A DNA stretch of 64,000 bases from Streptomyces sp. NRRL S-37 (GTDB taxonomy: Bacteria > Actinomycetota > Actinomycetes > Streptomycetales > Streptomycetaceae): the NCBI RefSeq assembly GCF_000721605.1, contig NZ_JOIZ01000031.1, forward strand, positions 1-64,000, read 5' to 3'. The notes below the pieces were generated by a model that made no database searches, had not been told where the DNA came from, and was given only the letters and a program-made list of their open reading frames with translations. How positions within the stretch are numbered: the first letter of the stretch is position 1; the number at the start of each line of letters is the position of its first letter. The translations under genes and the position numbers were made by a program. This document shows positions 42,685 through 51,638 of this stretch, piece after piece.

Positions 42685-43167
42685 TTACTCGGCAGGTGCC
42701 TGCCGGCCGTGGTCCCTGACCGACTTCTCGATGGTGCGCGCGCACGCGGTGAACATCTCGACCTGGTCAGGGGTCAGATCGCGTACGGAGATCTGCTCCA
42801 GGGTGCGCCACATGTCGGCGATGGGCTCCCGCAGGGCGCGGCCGGCGTCGGTGAGGCTGACCACCATGACCCGCCGGTCGTGGGCGGCGGGCTCCCGGGT
42901 GAGCAGTCCGGCCTCCTGCATGCGGCGCAGTGACTTGGAGACGGTGGAGTGGTCGAGGCCGACGAGCTCCAGGAGTTCCGCCTGGGTCCGGCCGTCGCGG
43001 TCGAAGAGCTGCATCAGCAGCAGCTCCTGTCCCGGGTGCAGGTTCAGGGCGCGCAGCATGGCGGCGGCGTGGCCGCGGTGTGCGCGGGCGAGCTGGAAGA
43101 CGGCGTAGCTCAGCCGCCCGTCGCGCGCCGCGCCCGGTGGCTCCGGTGAGGTGGTGTCGGACATCAT
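42685..43167 (-). CDS. MarR-family transcriptional regulator
   Basis: A 160-residue winged-helix regulator. The HTH is RTQAELLELVGLDHSTVSKS and the wing REPAAHDRRVMVVSLTDAGR, both canonical. The two consecutive ATGs at 43164 and 43167 follow AGGAAGC. It lies 34 bases downstream of the quinone oxidoreductase gene in the same direction, so it is part of that operon. It probably represses it through the TGTGGC palindromes at 44159-44207. Confidence 0.92.
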   Translation of the reverse strand: MMSDTTSPEPPGAARDGRLSYAVFQLARAHRGHAAAMLRALNLHPGQELLLMQLFDRDGRTQAELLELVGLDHSTVSKSLRRMQEAGLLTREPAAHDRRVMVVSLTDAGRALREPIADMWRTLEQISVRDLTPDQVEMFTACARTIEKSVRDHGRQAPAE

Positions 43168-43201
43168 CGCTTCCTGGTCGTACGGGTGGGGGTGTGATCG
43201 G

Positions 43202-44116
43202 TCAGTCGACGGTGAGGACGATCTTGCCGCGGTTGTGGCCGCCGTCGCTGGCCTGCTGCGCCTTGGCGGCTTCCGCCAGCGGGTAGGTGGCGCTGATCGT
43301 GGTCACCAGTGTGCCGTCGGCGGCCTGCCGGGCCAGTTCGGCCAGCCGGGCGGCGGAGCGGCGCTGCGGGCCCTCGGCGAAGACGACGCCGAGTTCACGG
43401 GCGCGGAAGTCGGCGGTGGTGACGATCCGGTCGGTGCCGCCGCGCAGGGTGATGGAGTCCTCCAGTGCGCCCTTGCCTGCGGCGTCGAAGACGGCGTCCA
43501 CTCCGTCGGGGGCGAGCGCGCGGACCCGCTGGACCAGGTTGTCGCCGTAGACCAGCGCGGTCGCGCCGAGCGAGGTGACGTACTCCTGGTTGGCCGGTCC
43601 GGCGGTGCCGATGACGCGGGCGCCGCGTGCGACGGCGAGCTGGACGGCGATGGTGCCGAGCGCGCCGGACGCTCCGTGGATCAGCAGCGTCTCACCCGGG
43701 GTGACGCCGAGCAGGTCCAGCACGCGTTCGGCACCGTCACTCGCCACGGGCAGGGCGGCGGCGTGTGTCCAGTCCAGGCCGGCCGGCTTGGGGGCGAGGA
43801 CGGCCGCGGACGCCAGGGCGTACTGGGCGTAGGAGCCGGTGTCGGACCAGCCCAGGACCTCGTCCCCCACCTTCAGGTGGTCGACGTCCTCGCCGACGGC
43901 GTCGACCACACCGGCGATCTCCCCGCCGGGCACGGCGGGCAGCGTGGTGGGGAAGATGGCCTCCATGACGCCGGAGCGGATCTTGCCGTCCACCGGGTTG
44001 ACGCCGACCGCCCGTATCCGCACGCGGACCTGGCCGGGGCCGGGCTGGGGGAGGTCGATCTCCGCCTCGTGCAGGACCTCGGTGCCGCCGAACGTGTCGA
44101 AAACAATGGCCTTCAT
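43202..44116 (-). CDS. NADP-dependent quinone oxidoreductase (MDR family)
   Basis: A 304-residue zinc-independent medium-chain reductase. The N-terminal GroES-like domain has VRIRAVGVNPVDGKIRSG; the nucleotide-binding loop is IHGASGALGTIAVQLAVARG (a GxGxxG-like AxxGxxG), and the C terminus is GKIVLTVD. It should reduce quinones or enals with NADPH. The ATG at 44116 starts directly with the first strand (MKAIVFDTFGG). It is the first gene of an operon with the MarR gene, fitting an electrophile or quinone response. Confidence 0.92.
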   Translation of the reverse strand: MKAIVFDTFGGTEVLHEAEIDLPQPGPGQVRVRIRAVGVNPVDGKIRSGVMEAIFPTTLPAVPGGEIAGVVDAVGEDVDHLKVGDEVLGWSDTGSYAQYALASAAVLAPKPAGLDWTHAAALPVASDGAERVLDLLGVTPGETLLIHGASGALGTIAVQLAVARGARVIGTAGPANQEYVTSLGATALVYGDNLVQRVRALAPDGVDAVFDAAGKGALEDSITLRGGTDRIVTTADFRARELGVVFAEGPQRRSAARLAELARQAADGTLVTTISATYPLAEAAKAQQASDGGHNRGKIVLTVD

Positions 44117-44158
44117 GACGCTGGGTCTCCTCGCGTGGATGCCGCGCCGACCACTTTC

Positions 44159-44207
44159 TGTGGCCAGCCACATAAAAGTAGCACCGATTATGTGGCTAGC
44201 CAAGTAA
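44159..44207. promoter_or_regulatory. MarR-type operator palindromes
   Basis: TGTGGCCAGCCACA (44159-44172) has perfect 6-bp arms around CA. TTATGTGGCTAGCCAAGTAA (44188-44207) repeats the TATGTGGCT-GCCA word. Both lie 40-90 bases upstream of the oxidoreductase start, the expected location of the sites bound by the co-transcribed MarR protein. Confidence 0.75.
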
Positions 44208-44321
44208 TTGCTTCGAGCGGGGTCCGGGAGGCGACCCGCCCGCCGACGCGGCCGGGGCCGCACCCGGCGTACCCGCCGTGCACCACAGGCTCCTTGCCTG
44301 CTGCCGGCCGCTCCACGGCGA

Positions 44322-45059
44322 CTAAGGCACCCCGGCGGTCCCGGCCCGGCGTGAGGCCCGACGCGAGGACGAGAACCGGGTCGGCGCGCTCGCGCCGACG
44401 AAGCCCGCGAGGCACCAGGGGGCCAGGTGTGCCGGGTCGGGGCGCGGAAGGTGCGCGTCGCGCCCGAGCGGCACGCTGATGTCCGCTTCGTCGGCCGGCC
44501 GGGCCATGTCCCCGGAGCCTCCCGGGGCATGCGCACCAGGACGTCCCCCCTCGGTGAGGACCGGTGAAGACTTCAAGGGCACGCCGTCGAGGAAGGTGCC
44601 GGACGCGGGCACGCCGTCGGTGATGTCGGCACCGTGGAGGACCGGCCTTCCGGCGCTCCCGGCCGTCCATCGTGCGCCCTCGTCACTTCTCCCGGGTGGC
44701 GGTCACGGCCCGCGGGAGCTCCGGGGAGCCGCCGCGCGCGAGGCCGGCGTCCGGCAGGCCGGCCGACGCTGTCGGCTCGTGCGGGGGCCAGGGTCAGGGG
44801 GAGCGGCGGTGCGGCCGGGGCCGAGGGGTGCGGCCGCCGCGGGGTGTGCAGCTCCTCGGCGGAACGGCGGCGGAGGTCCGGCCGCGGGAGCGCGGCCAGG
44901 CCCGCACGGTTTCCAGGCCGTGGAGCGGGCCGGCCCCGGTGCCGTCGGCGGGCGCCGGGAGGTCGCCGTGCCGTGGCGCCGGTTGGCGACGGTGGCGCGT
45001 GTGACTCCCGCGACGCGGGAGATATCCGCGGCTGTCACCCGGGCTGACGGCTGGGGCAT
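44322..45059 (-). pseudogene. Decayed N-6 DNA methylase gene
   Basis: From an ATG at 45059 the frame reads RVTAADISRVAGVTRATVAN, the N-terminal HTH of Streptomyces N-6 DNA methylases. It is then frame-shifted: the continuation DLPAPADGTGAGPLHGLETV is in another phase. At 44612-44430 another frame carries LTEGGRPGAHAPGG then LPRPDPAHLAPWCLAGFVGA, typical of the C-terminal specificity-like part of the same family. The central methylase domain with NPPF/Y is gone. The gene is thus an internally deleted, frameshifted relic. Upstream DNA to 45250 holds no gene. Confidence 0.6.
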
Positions 45060-45250
45060 GAGCTGTTCTCACCTCTCGCCGGGAACAGGGGGCACGGCAC
45101 AGCACCCGCCACACCTGTTAGCAAGTTTGACGCTGCTTTCACTTGCGTGCTTACCTATAGATGCTTCCGGTCGGCCCGTGGCCGACGGGAACTGCCGCGG
45201 CCTGCCCCGGACCGGCCGCCAGAGGAAGCCTCACGAGTGGAGGGACCTGC

Positions 45251-45580
45251 TTGACCGAGATGGATGATCCCGAACTGACCGTCTACCACCGCCACTTGGC
45301 GCAGTTGCCGGAGCGCGACAGTGAGGAGAGCTTCCGGGCCCTGCTGGTCCAGGCCCGCCACATCACCGGCGCCTCCTACGAGACCACCCTCTACGACCAC
45401 CAGCAGACGTTCCGCCTCCTGTGGCACCACCTGGAACGCGGCGGCCACCTCAGCCGCGCCCACCGCGACGCCCGCGCCCGCCTCGCCTCCGGCCGCACCG
45501 CCCCCGGGGAACGCGCCGCCCTGGAGCTGTTCCTCACCGTCTACGCCCAGGTCCACCCGCCGAACACCGCCGGCGCCTGA
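45251..45580 (+). CDS. Hypothetical small helical protein
   Basis: A 109-residue protein, nearly all helical (DDPELTVYHRHLAQLPERDS, FRLLWHHLERGGHLSRAHRD). I recognise no family. A TTG at 45251 is preceded by GGAGGG at six bases; an ATG at 45260 is the alternative. It lies 88 bases upstream of the RNase H-domain gene in the same direction, so the two are probably an operon. Confidence 0.6.
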   Translation: MTEMDDPELTVYHRHLAQLPERDSEESFRALLVQARHITGASYETTLYDHQQTFRLLWHHLERGGHLSRAHRDARARLASGRTAPGERAALELFLTVYAQVHPPNTAGA

Positions 45581-45668
45581 CCCGTACGACCACGCCCGGC
45601 GGACATCCCCCGGGCCCGCGGCCCCCCGCCCACGCCGATCACCGCCCACGCGCAACCGAAAGGCCACC

Positions 45669-47291
45669 GTGACGATCACCGAGCACGCGGCGCTGGTCCG
45701 CCGCTTCGCCGAGGACTTCACCGCCCTGCAGGAGGCCGTCCTCGCACGGATGAACGGGATCTGCCCCGAGGAGACTGTTGCGGCCCTGGAGCACGCCTCG
45801 CTCGCCGGTCCCATCGCCCTCGCCCTCGCCCTCGCCCACGCCGACGTCCTCGCCCGCGGGGACGTCCGGCGCGCGGAGCTCTCGGGCCGGCCCGCCGAGC
45901 GGCTGCGGCGGCTGCGCGAGCACGCGCGCAAGGTGCGCCGGGCCCGGTCGCGGGCGGACGCCGTGTGCAAGGAGCAGCGTGCCCGCCGCACGGCCGGCCT
46001 CTCCCGGCCGGTGGAGACGCTGGAGCTGCGCGTGGTGCGCGCCGCGTACCCGCAGGCCTACGCCACGGCGCTGCGGGAGGAACTCCGCGACAGGGGAGTG
46101 CCGGAGGGCACGCCGCGGGTGCCGGAGAGCGACCTCGCCCAGTGGGCGTGGGACCGGCAGTCGGCGGGCGGCGAACCGCCGGCACCGGTGCGCGCACTGC
46201 TGGACCACTCCGACGACGCCTTCGTCCAGGCCCTCCTGCGCGACGCGCGGGAGGAGGAGAATCCCCACCTGCCGCACGACGTGGTGGTCGGACGGTGGAA
46301 CCGGCACGCCCGTTCCGCGCTGGCCTGGGGCCGCTACGCCATCGCCCGGGCCGAACGGGACGCCCTCGCCCGCCCCCTCACCGCACGGCACGCACAGCTC
46401 GACGCCCTGGACGACGCCTACCAGGACACCGCGGTCCTGGCCGCCCGCGCCCGCGAGGCCAGGCTCCGGGCCGCGGACCTCCACGACCGGATGCGGGCCT
46501 GCGCGGCCGCGGGGCCCGTCGCGGAGCTCGTCGCGCGGTGCCGTGCCGCGGCTCTCGTACGCTTCGCCGCCACCGAGCCCGAGGCGTGGCACGGGGTGCG
46601 CGAGCTGACCGCCGGGCACCGGGCCGGCTGCGCCGAGCGGGCCGGCGGCTGCCCGCACTGCCACCACGCCCTCGCCGCCGCCCTCACCGGCACGGGCGAG
46701 GACGGCGACGGCGAAGACCCGGCGGTGACGGACCCGGCCGACAGGGACCGTTACGCCTTGCTCGACGACCTCCCCGACACCGCCGTCGTGGCCGTCGCCG
46801 ACGCCGCGGTCGGTGACGAGTCCGCGCTGTGCGGCCATGGCTGGGCCGCCGAGGACGGGACGGCCGGACACGGCGACTCGATGGCCTCGAGCAGCGGCGA
46901 AGCCGAGGTCATCGGCATCTGCGCGGCCGCCCTCAGCCTCCTCGAACGCCACGGGGAAGCGCCCGTGGTCGTCCTGTGCGACAGCGTCCAGGCGGTGAAG
47001 GTGACGAACGCGGCCCTGGAGCGCGCGGACCCGGCGGCGGCCCACCGCACCCTTCTCTTCCCGGAGGGCAGGGACCTCATGGACCGTCTGCTGCGCCACC
47101 GCGACCGCGTCCGGGTCCGCTGGCTCAAGGGGCACGTCGGACACGACCTCAACGAGACCGCCGACGCCCTCGCCGGCCTCTCCCTCCGCCGCGCCACCGG
47201 CCGCGTCTCCCCCCTCGCGGCCCGCAAGGAGGAGACCCGGATCCTGCGCTCACTCGGCCCCGGGAACCGCCCGTCCTCGGCCGCCGCCTGA
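45669..47291 (+). CDS. Large protein with C-terminal RNase H-like domain
   Basis: A 540-residue protein. Residues 1-345 are helical and unlike any family I know, with a small Cys/His cluster at 321-333 (CAERAGGCPHCHH). Residues 370-505 form an RNase H fold with the acidic and His residues in order: Asp378 (VAVADAAVG), Glu411/413 (SSSGEAEVIG), Asp438 (VVLCDSVQAV), and Asp499 with His489 (WLKGHVGHDLNETADALAG). It should therefore cleave RNA in RNA-DNA hybrids, perhaps in plasmid replication or R-loop removal, with the N-terminal part giving specificity. A GTG start follows GAAAGG. Confidence 0.82.
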   Translation: MTITEHAALVRRFAEDFTALQEAVLARMNGICPEETVAALEHASLAGPIALALALAHADVLARGDVRRAELSGRPAERLRRLREHARKVRRARSRADAVCKEQRARRTAGLSRPVETLELRVVRAAYPQAYATALREELRDRGVPEGTPRVPESDLAQWAWDRQSAGGEPPAPVRALLDHSDDAFVQALLRDAREEENPHLPHDVVVGRWNRHARSALAWGRYAIARAERDALARPLTARHAQLDALDDAYQDTAVLAARAREARLRAADLHDRMRACAAAGPVAELVARCRAAALVRFAATEPEAWHGVRELTAGHRAGCAERAGGCPHCHHALAAALTGTGEDGDGEDPAVTDPADRDRYALLDDLPDTAVVAVADAAVGDESALCGHGWAAEDGTAGHGDSMASSSGEAEVIGICAAALSLLERHGEAPVVVLCDSVQAVKVTNAALERADPAAAHRTLLFPEGRDLMDRLLRHRDRVRVRWLKGHVGHDLNETADALAGLSLRRATGRVSPLAARKEETRILRSLGPGNRPSSAAA

Positions 47292-47317
47292 TGCTCCGGG
47301 AACATGGACGGAGCATC
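47290..47317 (+). terminator. Hairpin after the RNase H-domain gene
   Basis: GATGCTCC and GGAGCATC pair over 8 bp with a 12-base loop, starting at the stop codon and followed by TCT. A moderate-strength terminator. Confidence 0.5.
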
Positions 47318-47399
47318 TCTGAGGACGGGTGACACGGAGCACGGTGGCGTCGGCGGAAGTGGTCGGGCCGCCTCCGTCCGGCGGCGCGGCTCTTCGGAG

Positions 47400-48350
47400 T
47401 CAGGCCTTTGTGTTCCCGGTCACCGTGGGGATCGCGGCGGGGCAAGAGCTCATGCCCCCGACTGCACCACTCTTGACGATGATGCCGGGTTTCGTCTCGT
47501 TGGACATGCTGCTGTAGGTGTTGTTCGTGACCGCGTTCCGGGCGCCGCAGACGAAGCTCCCGTCCGAGGCCTGCACCCAGTACGAGACCATGGCGTTCGT
47601 TCCTGACTGGCGGAACTGGTTGTGGTCGATGCGGTTGTCACTGCTGCTGCGCCGCAGGCGCACCGGATCACCGGTGATGCCCTGGAAGGTGCTGTTCTTC
47701 ACGGTGTTGTGGTGGCTTCGTTCGGCCATGTAGACGCCGTGCATGCAGCCGGGGCATTCGTTGGCGACGTTCTTCAGGTAGAGGAAGGAGACGTTGTCCA
47801 CGACGTTGTACGACGAGCCTGCGTTCATGTGGATCCCGGCGTACCCGTCTCCGGCGCCGGCGTAGGCGTTGCCGATGAAACTGAACTGAGTTCCGGTGAA
47901 GGTGTTCCGGTCGTTCTTCAACAGCACGCCGCCGGTCCGGTAGTACTGGATGATCAACCGCTTCATATGGATGCGCGGCCCGTCGGCTGCGACCTTGAGG
48001 AAGTAGCCGAGGTGCCTTGCCCCGTTGGTGCCCTTGATCACCGGCGCGGTGCTGCCGCCCACCCGCGTGAAGGTGATCGACTTCTGCTTGTACGCCTTGC
48101 CCAGCGAGAAGCTCGACCGGGGGCGGTAGGTGCCCCCGAAGATCCGCACCGAGGTCAGGTTCGCGTTGTTCCTGACGCGCTTCAACGCCTCCTCGATGGT
48201 GCGTACCGGCCGGCTCTTCGTGCCGGAGGCCGAATCGCTTCCCGTGGTGCTCACGTAGACGCTGGTGGGCGCCGCGTCGGCGGGAGTGGCGACGATGAGG
48301 CTTGCCGTGCTGACGGCGGCCATGAGGCCGGCGACCGCGAACTTCCGCAT
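47400..48350 (-). CDS. Secreted right-handed parallel beta-helix protein
   Basis: A 316-residue exported protein. The signal peptide is AVAGLMAAVSTASLIVATPA with a cut after ADA. The next segment, VYVSTTGSDSASGTKSRPVR then TIEEALKRV, is the usual N-terminal cap of polysaccharide-lyase-like beta-helix proteins. Rungs rich in Asn follow (NTVKNSTFQGITGDPVRLRR, NRIDHNQFRQSG). It may bind or cleave polysaccharide. Cys pairs (CPGC and the two later ones) could form disulphides. The gene has somewhat lower GC than its neighbours, which suggests recent acquisition. Confidence 0.88.
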   Translation of the reverse strand: MRKFAVAGLMAAVSTASLIVATPADAAPTSVYVSTTGSDSASGTKSRPVRTIEEALKRVRNNANLTSVRIFGGTYRPRSSFSLGKAYKQKSITFTRVGGSTAPVIKGTNGARHLGYFLKVAADGPRIHMKRLIIQYYRTGGVLLKNDRNTFTGTQFSFIGNAYAGAGDGYAGIHMNAGSSYNVVDNVSFLYLKNVANECPGCMHGVYMAERSHHNTVKNSTFQGITGDPVRLRRSSSDNRIDHNQFRQSGTNAMVSYWVQASDGSFVCGARNAVTNNTYSSMSNETKPGIIVKSGAVGGMSSCPAAIPTVTGNTKA

Positions 48351-49338
48351 GCTGTCTGCTCCTTCGCGTGGATCAGTATCGGACTACGGGGCATGGCCGC
48401 CCGAGACGGGCGGGCCGATCCTGCGGGCGGCGGACTGCCCGGCAAGGAGAACGGCAGATTCCCCACCCGTTCCACAGGCTGAAGGACGGAATGCGGACAC
48501 GTCGGATGTACTCCTCTGCCCCGTTCCGGGTGTTCGGCATTCCAGATGCTCTCGATGCGGCCTGCTCACCCGACGCGGCCTCAGGTCCAGCCTCCTGCAT
48601 GGAAAGAGGTGTTCATCGACGCAGAGGGCCGCGCCGTGGCGGCTGCCTGGCCGGGCAGGCACCACACAGACTGCTGGCCATCGGCAGGTGAGGCAACGAG
48701 AGCCGGCTGTCCCGGACAGCCGCCGACCGTCCGGGCTGGTCCGGGCCCTGTCCGGATTGCGTCCCGGACAGGGGTGCCGCCACCGCTTCATCATGCCGGT
48801 GCCGCTATCGGGCCGCCGGGAGCGTCCGCTTCTCGGGCCGGGGGAAGGGCCGTAAGCAGGTGCGGGTGAAGGCGCGGCGGTCCGGGAAGCCGGTGTGCGC
48901 GTAAGCGATCGGCGGGAGTCGGGCACATGGGCCGCCGGTGGCGGGGACCCCGCCGGCCCGCCTCGCCCGGCCGCGCGGGACCGGGGCGTACGGGTGGTGG
49001 GCCGTGCGGCCCCCTCTTCCTTCTTCAGCACAGGGGGCCGCACGTGGTGCGGCGTCGAGTGGCGCCTTGCGAACATCCATGATGAGGGATCGCGTGCAAT
49101 TGCAGAGCAGAAGTGCTGTTTTTCTCCTCAAAGGGATGAACCCCCGCGTCATGAGGCCCGCGAGGCGGGTGGCGGGGCGTAGCGGGAGGTGGCGGATCAT
49201 CTTATTGTTCCGTAATCCCATGATCACATAGCGTCGGACGGCTGTGTGCGGCCATCCTGGCGGTCCCCTCCTGATGGCGCTTCAGCACCGCCCGACGGAG
49301 GGCTCGTTGGTGCCGTTCGCTCACAGAAACAGAGTGCG
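48351..49338. other. Non-coding stretch of about 1 kb
   Basis: No convincing gene on either strand. A leftward frame near 48805-48905 ends AYAHTGFPDRRAFTRTCL, possibly a fragment, with no start. A lower-GC patch near 49070-49235 (including TTGCAATTGCA-like sequence) may hold promoters. The stretch separates the beta-helix gene from the XRE/sigma-like operon. Confidence 0.35.
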
Positions 49339-49548
49339 ATGTCGAGTAAGAAGGTGGTGGCCGCTGTCGTCCTGGCGGCGGCCCTCACATGGAGCACGGT
49401 GATGACCGTGCTCGGGCACGCGGCCGCCGCGGCGGTCCTGCTGCCCTCCCTGGGCCTGCTCACGCAGCAGGTCGTCCAGGCGCTCACGCCGTCCTCCGCC
49501 GGCGTCCCGGCCGGGCGGCGGCAAGGCGGTCAGGAGGTACCGCGGTGA
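49339..49548 (+). CDS. Small membrane protein heading the XRE/sigma4-like operon
   Basis: A 69-residue protein with one or two hydrophobic helices (VVAAVVLAAALTWSTVMTVL, AAAVLLPSLGLLTQQVV) and a basic tail. Its TGA stop overlaps the ATG of the next gene by one base. No clear ribosome-binding site is seen at 49339. Function unknown; conserved placement before the regulator would support it being real. Confidence 0.55.
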   Translation: MSSKKVVAAVVLAAALTWSTVMTVLGHAAAAAVLLPSLGLLTQQVVQALTPSSAGVPAGRRQGGQEVPR

Positions 49549-50426
49549 TGCCGTCGTCCGATGCCGCCCAGCCCCCGCCCCACAGCGTCAGACGGGGCCG
49601 CCCGCCGGCCCCCATCTCCCCGGAAGTGGGCCCGCTGCACCGCGCCTGGCTCGAACCCGTCCGCAATGTGCACCGCACCAGCGGCCTGACCCTGGACGAC
49701 CTCGTCGACCGGTCCGGCTACTCCAAGACCCGGATCAGCGAACTCCTGCGCGGAAACGGCTACTACCCCGCCTGGGAGATCACCTTCAGCGTGATCCGCG
49801 CCCTGGACATCCCCACGGAACCCATGCGCCGGCTGTGGACCGCCGCCGCCCGCGAAGCCCGCAAGGGCCCCGAGTGGATCCGCCAGTGCATCGAACAGGT
49901 CGCCCACGAGGCCGAAGGACCCCCGCTGCCCTACCAGGCGTTCACCGAGACCATGCGCCACCCCTATCTGGAATACGCCCGCGCCTTCCTCCTGACCGAC
50001 CGGCGGGCCCAGGGCGTCGTCGCGGAGGCCAACGACATCCTGTGGCTCTCCTGGAACGAGGCCACCGCCAGCGCCAACCTCAACCGCTACGCCTGGCTCC
50101 TGCTGCGCTCCCGGGTCATGCTCCGCGCCCCCCGCCACGAAGGCCACCCCGACCTGCGCGCCGCCGTCTTCTCCACCCGCGAGATCCGCACCCGCCAGGA
50201 CCCCGGACACATGATCGCCCTGTCCGAACTGGTCGACCTCTTCGACGCCATCAGCCGCCTGCCCGACGACCAGATGGACGTCGCCGTCCTGCACTACCTG
50301 TGCGGCATACCCGACCAGCGCATCCCCCACGTCCTCGGCCTGAGCCCCGCCATCGCCCACGCCGTCGACCACCACGCCCGCGCCACCGTCGAGGCCCTCC
50401 TCGGCGCCCCCGACACCCGGGAGTGA
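49548..50426 (+). CDS. XRE-type HTH protein with sigma4-like C-terminal domain
   Basis: A 292-residue protein. The first HTH is LTLDDLVDRSGYSKTRISEL then LRGNGYYPAWEITFSVIRAL. The middle helices (YQAFTETMRHPYLEYARAFL then LTDRRAQGVVAEANDILWLS) resemble a sigma2-like segment. The end, LPDDQMDVAVLHYLCGIPDQ then RIPHVLGLSPAIAHAVDHHA, is a sigma region 4 HTH. The combination is common and poorly characterised in Streptomyces, and may act as a regulator or atypical sigma factor. It is coupled to the small membrane protein (TGATG) and followed 11 bases later by the next gene. Confidence 0.8.
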   Translation: MPSSDAAQPPPHSVRRGRPPAPISPEVGPLHRAWLEPVRNVHRTSGLTLDDLVDRSGYSKTRISELLRGNGYYPAWEITFSVIRALDIPTEPMRRLWTAAAREARKGPEWIRQCIEQVAHEAEGPPLPYQAFTETMRHPYLEYARAFLLTDRRAQGVVAEANDILWLSWNEATASANLNRYAWLLLRSRVMLRAPRHEGHPDLRAAVFSTREIRTRQDPGHMIALSELVDLFDAISRLPDDQMDVAVLHYLCGIPDQRIPHVLGLSPAIAHAVDHHARATVEALLGAPDTRE

Positions 50427-50437
50427 CCCCGCCCGCC

Positions 50438-51271
50438 ATGTCTGCCATCGACCAGCTCCTCGCCCGAGCCCGCCTGCACCACCACCCCGACGTCCCCGAC
50501 GACACCGTCCCCCACGACGACGGCACCCGCCCCGCCGCCCCCCCGCCGGCCGCGGTTCCGTCCGCCGGCCCCGACCGCCCCGACCCGGCCGCGGCCCGGC
50601 AGCTCCACACACTGTGCGAAACCGCCGTCACCGCCCTCACCCCCGACGTCCTGGCCTTCCTCACCGACCAGGTCCCCGACCACCACAGCGCCTGGCTCCT
50701 GGGCTGCGCCCTCCACCTCGCGGGCATCGAGGACGGCGCCCGCTTCTGGTGGCAGTACGCCGCCGGCGACGGCCACCCCCCGGCCTGCTACACCCTCTCC
50801 CTGCACCACCGCGTCCGCGGCGAACAGCACGCCGCCGCCTTCTACGCCCAGCAGACCGGCCTCGACCTCACCCCCGGGACCGGGGCGTCGGAACCCCTCC
50901 CCGTCGCCGGCGCATGCCCGCCCACGGACATCCGCTTCGACGCCGGACTCCCCACCGTGCTCCGCGTCCTCAGCGAACTCGCGGCCCCGGGCCGCCGCCG
51001 GCGGCCCCACCGCATCGACGCCCTGACCAACTACGTCGCCGACGCCGTCACCCCCCACTACGACCGCCACCCGACCATCGAACTGCCCGTCCCCGAACCC
51101 CGGTTCGCCGACAGGGTCGGCTTCCTCCTCACCGCCGCCCCACCGTGGAAGACCCGCACCCGCACCCCCCGCGCCACCGCGCCCGCCCTGCCCGTCCGCA
51201 CGGACCACGACCGGAACGAGGACCCCCGGGCCCGGCCGTCCCGCGCACACCGGGGAGCCGCCACGCCCTGA
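50438..51271 (+). CDS. Hypothetical protein, partner of the XRE/sigma4-like gene
   Basis: A 277-residue protein. After a Pro-rich linker come TPR-like helices (HHSAWLLGCALHLAGIEDGA then RFWWQYAAGDGHPPACYTLS), then a less ordered region, and a segment (RIDALTNYVADAVTPHYDRH). The C terminus is basic and low-complexity. I do not recognise the family beyond its association with the preceding gene. The ATG at 50438 follows GGGAGTGACCCC, a mediocre site. It may sense or scaffold for the regulator. Confidence 0.7.
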   Translation: MSAIDQLLARARLHHHPDVPDDTVPHDDGTRPAAPPPAAVPSAGPDRPDPAAARQLHTLCETAVTALTPDVLAFLTDQVPDHHSAWLLGCALHLAGIEDGARFWWQYAAGDGHPPACYTLSLHHRVRGEQHAAAFYAQQTGLDLTPGTGASEPLPVAGACPPTDIRFDAGLPTVLRVLSELAAPGRRRRPHRIDALTNYVADAVTPHYDRHPTIELPVPEPRFADRVGFLLTAAPPWKTRTRTPRATAPALPVRTDHDRNEDPRARPSRAHRGAATP

Positions 51272-51320
51272 CCCGGACACCGGCCGCGGACGACCGCGGG
51301 CTCCAGGCACGTACGCACGC

Positions 51321-51361
51321 CGATCCTCTACCGACAGTAGAGGATCGCGGTACGGTAGAGG
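51321..51361. promoter_or_regulatory. Operator of the second toxin-antitoxin module
   Basis: CGATCCTCTAC (51321-51331) and its exact complement GTAGAGGATCG (51337-51347) flank CGACA. A further half site, GGTAGAGG, directly precedes the antitoxin start. The arrangement suits cooperative binding by ribbon-helix-helix dimers. Confidence 0.8.
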
Positions 51362-51362
51362 C

Positions 51363-51638
51363 ATGGCAGCAGACGAGACGAGCATCAAGGTGAGCGTGGC
51401 GGCCCGTGACCGCCTGGCCGTGCTGGCGGCCGAGCACGGCACGACCATCCGCTCCCTGGTCGAGGACCTCGCGCAGGGCACCCCGACACAGGCCGAGTAC
51501 GCCGAGCGCGCCGAGCTGGCCCGGGCCGAGCTCGCCTCCGCCCTCGGCACCGCACCGGGCCCCGAGGCCGAGGCGAGGGCACGGGCACTGCTGGAGCGCC
51601 TGGGCGGGACGCGGCACACCCCGCAGGCAGCCGCGTAG
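51363..51638 (+). CDS. Antitoxin, ribbon-helix-helix type
   Basis: A 91-residue protein. The N terminus TSIKVSVAARDRLAVLAAEH then GTTIRSLVEDLA is the strand-helix-helix DNA-binding domain. The remainder (AEYAERAELARAELASALGT) is helical and likely binds the toxin. It is first in a two-gene operon, overlapping the toxin start by one base (TAGTG). It should autorepress through the upstream palindrome. Confidence 0.85.
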   Translation: MAADETSIKVSVAARDRLAVLAAEHGTTIRSLVEDLAQGTPTQAEYAERAELARAELASALGTAPGPEAEARARALLERLGGTRHTPQAAA

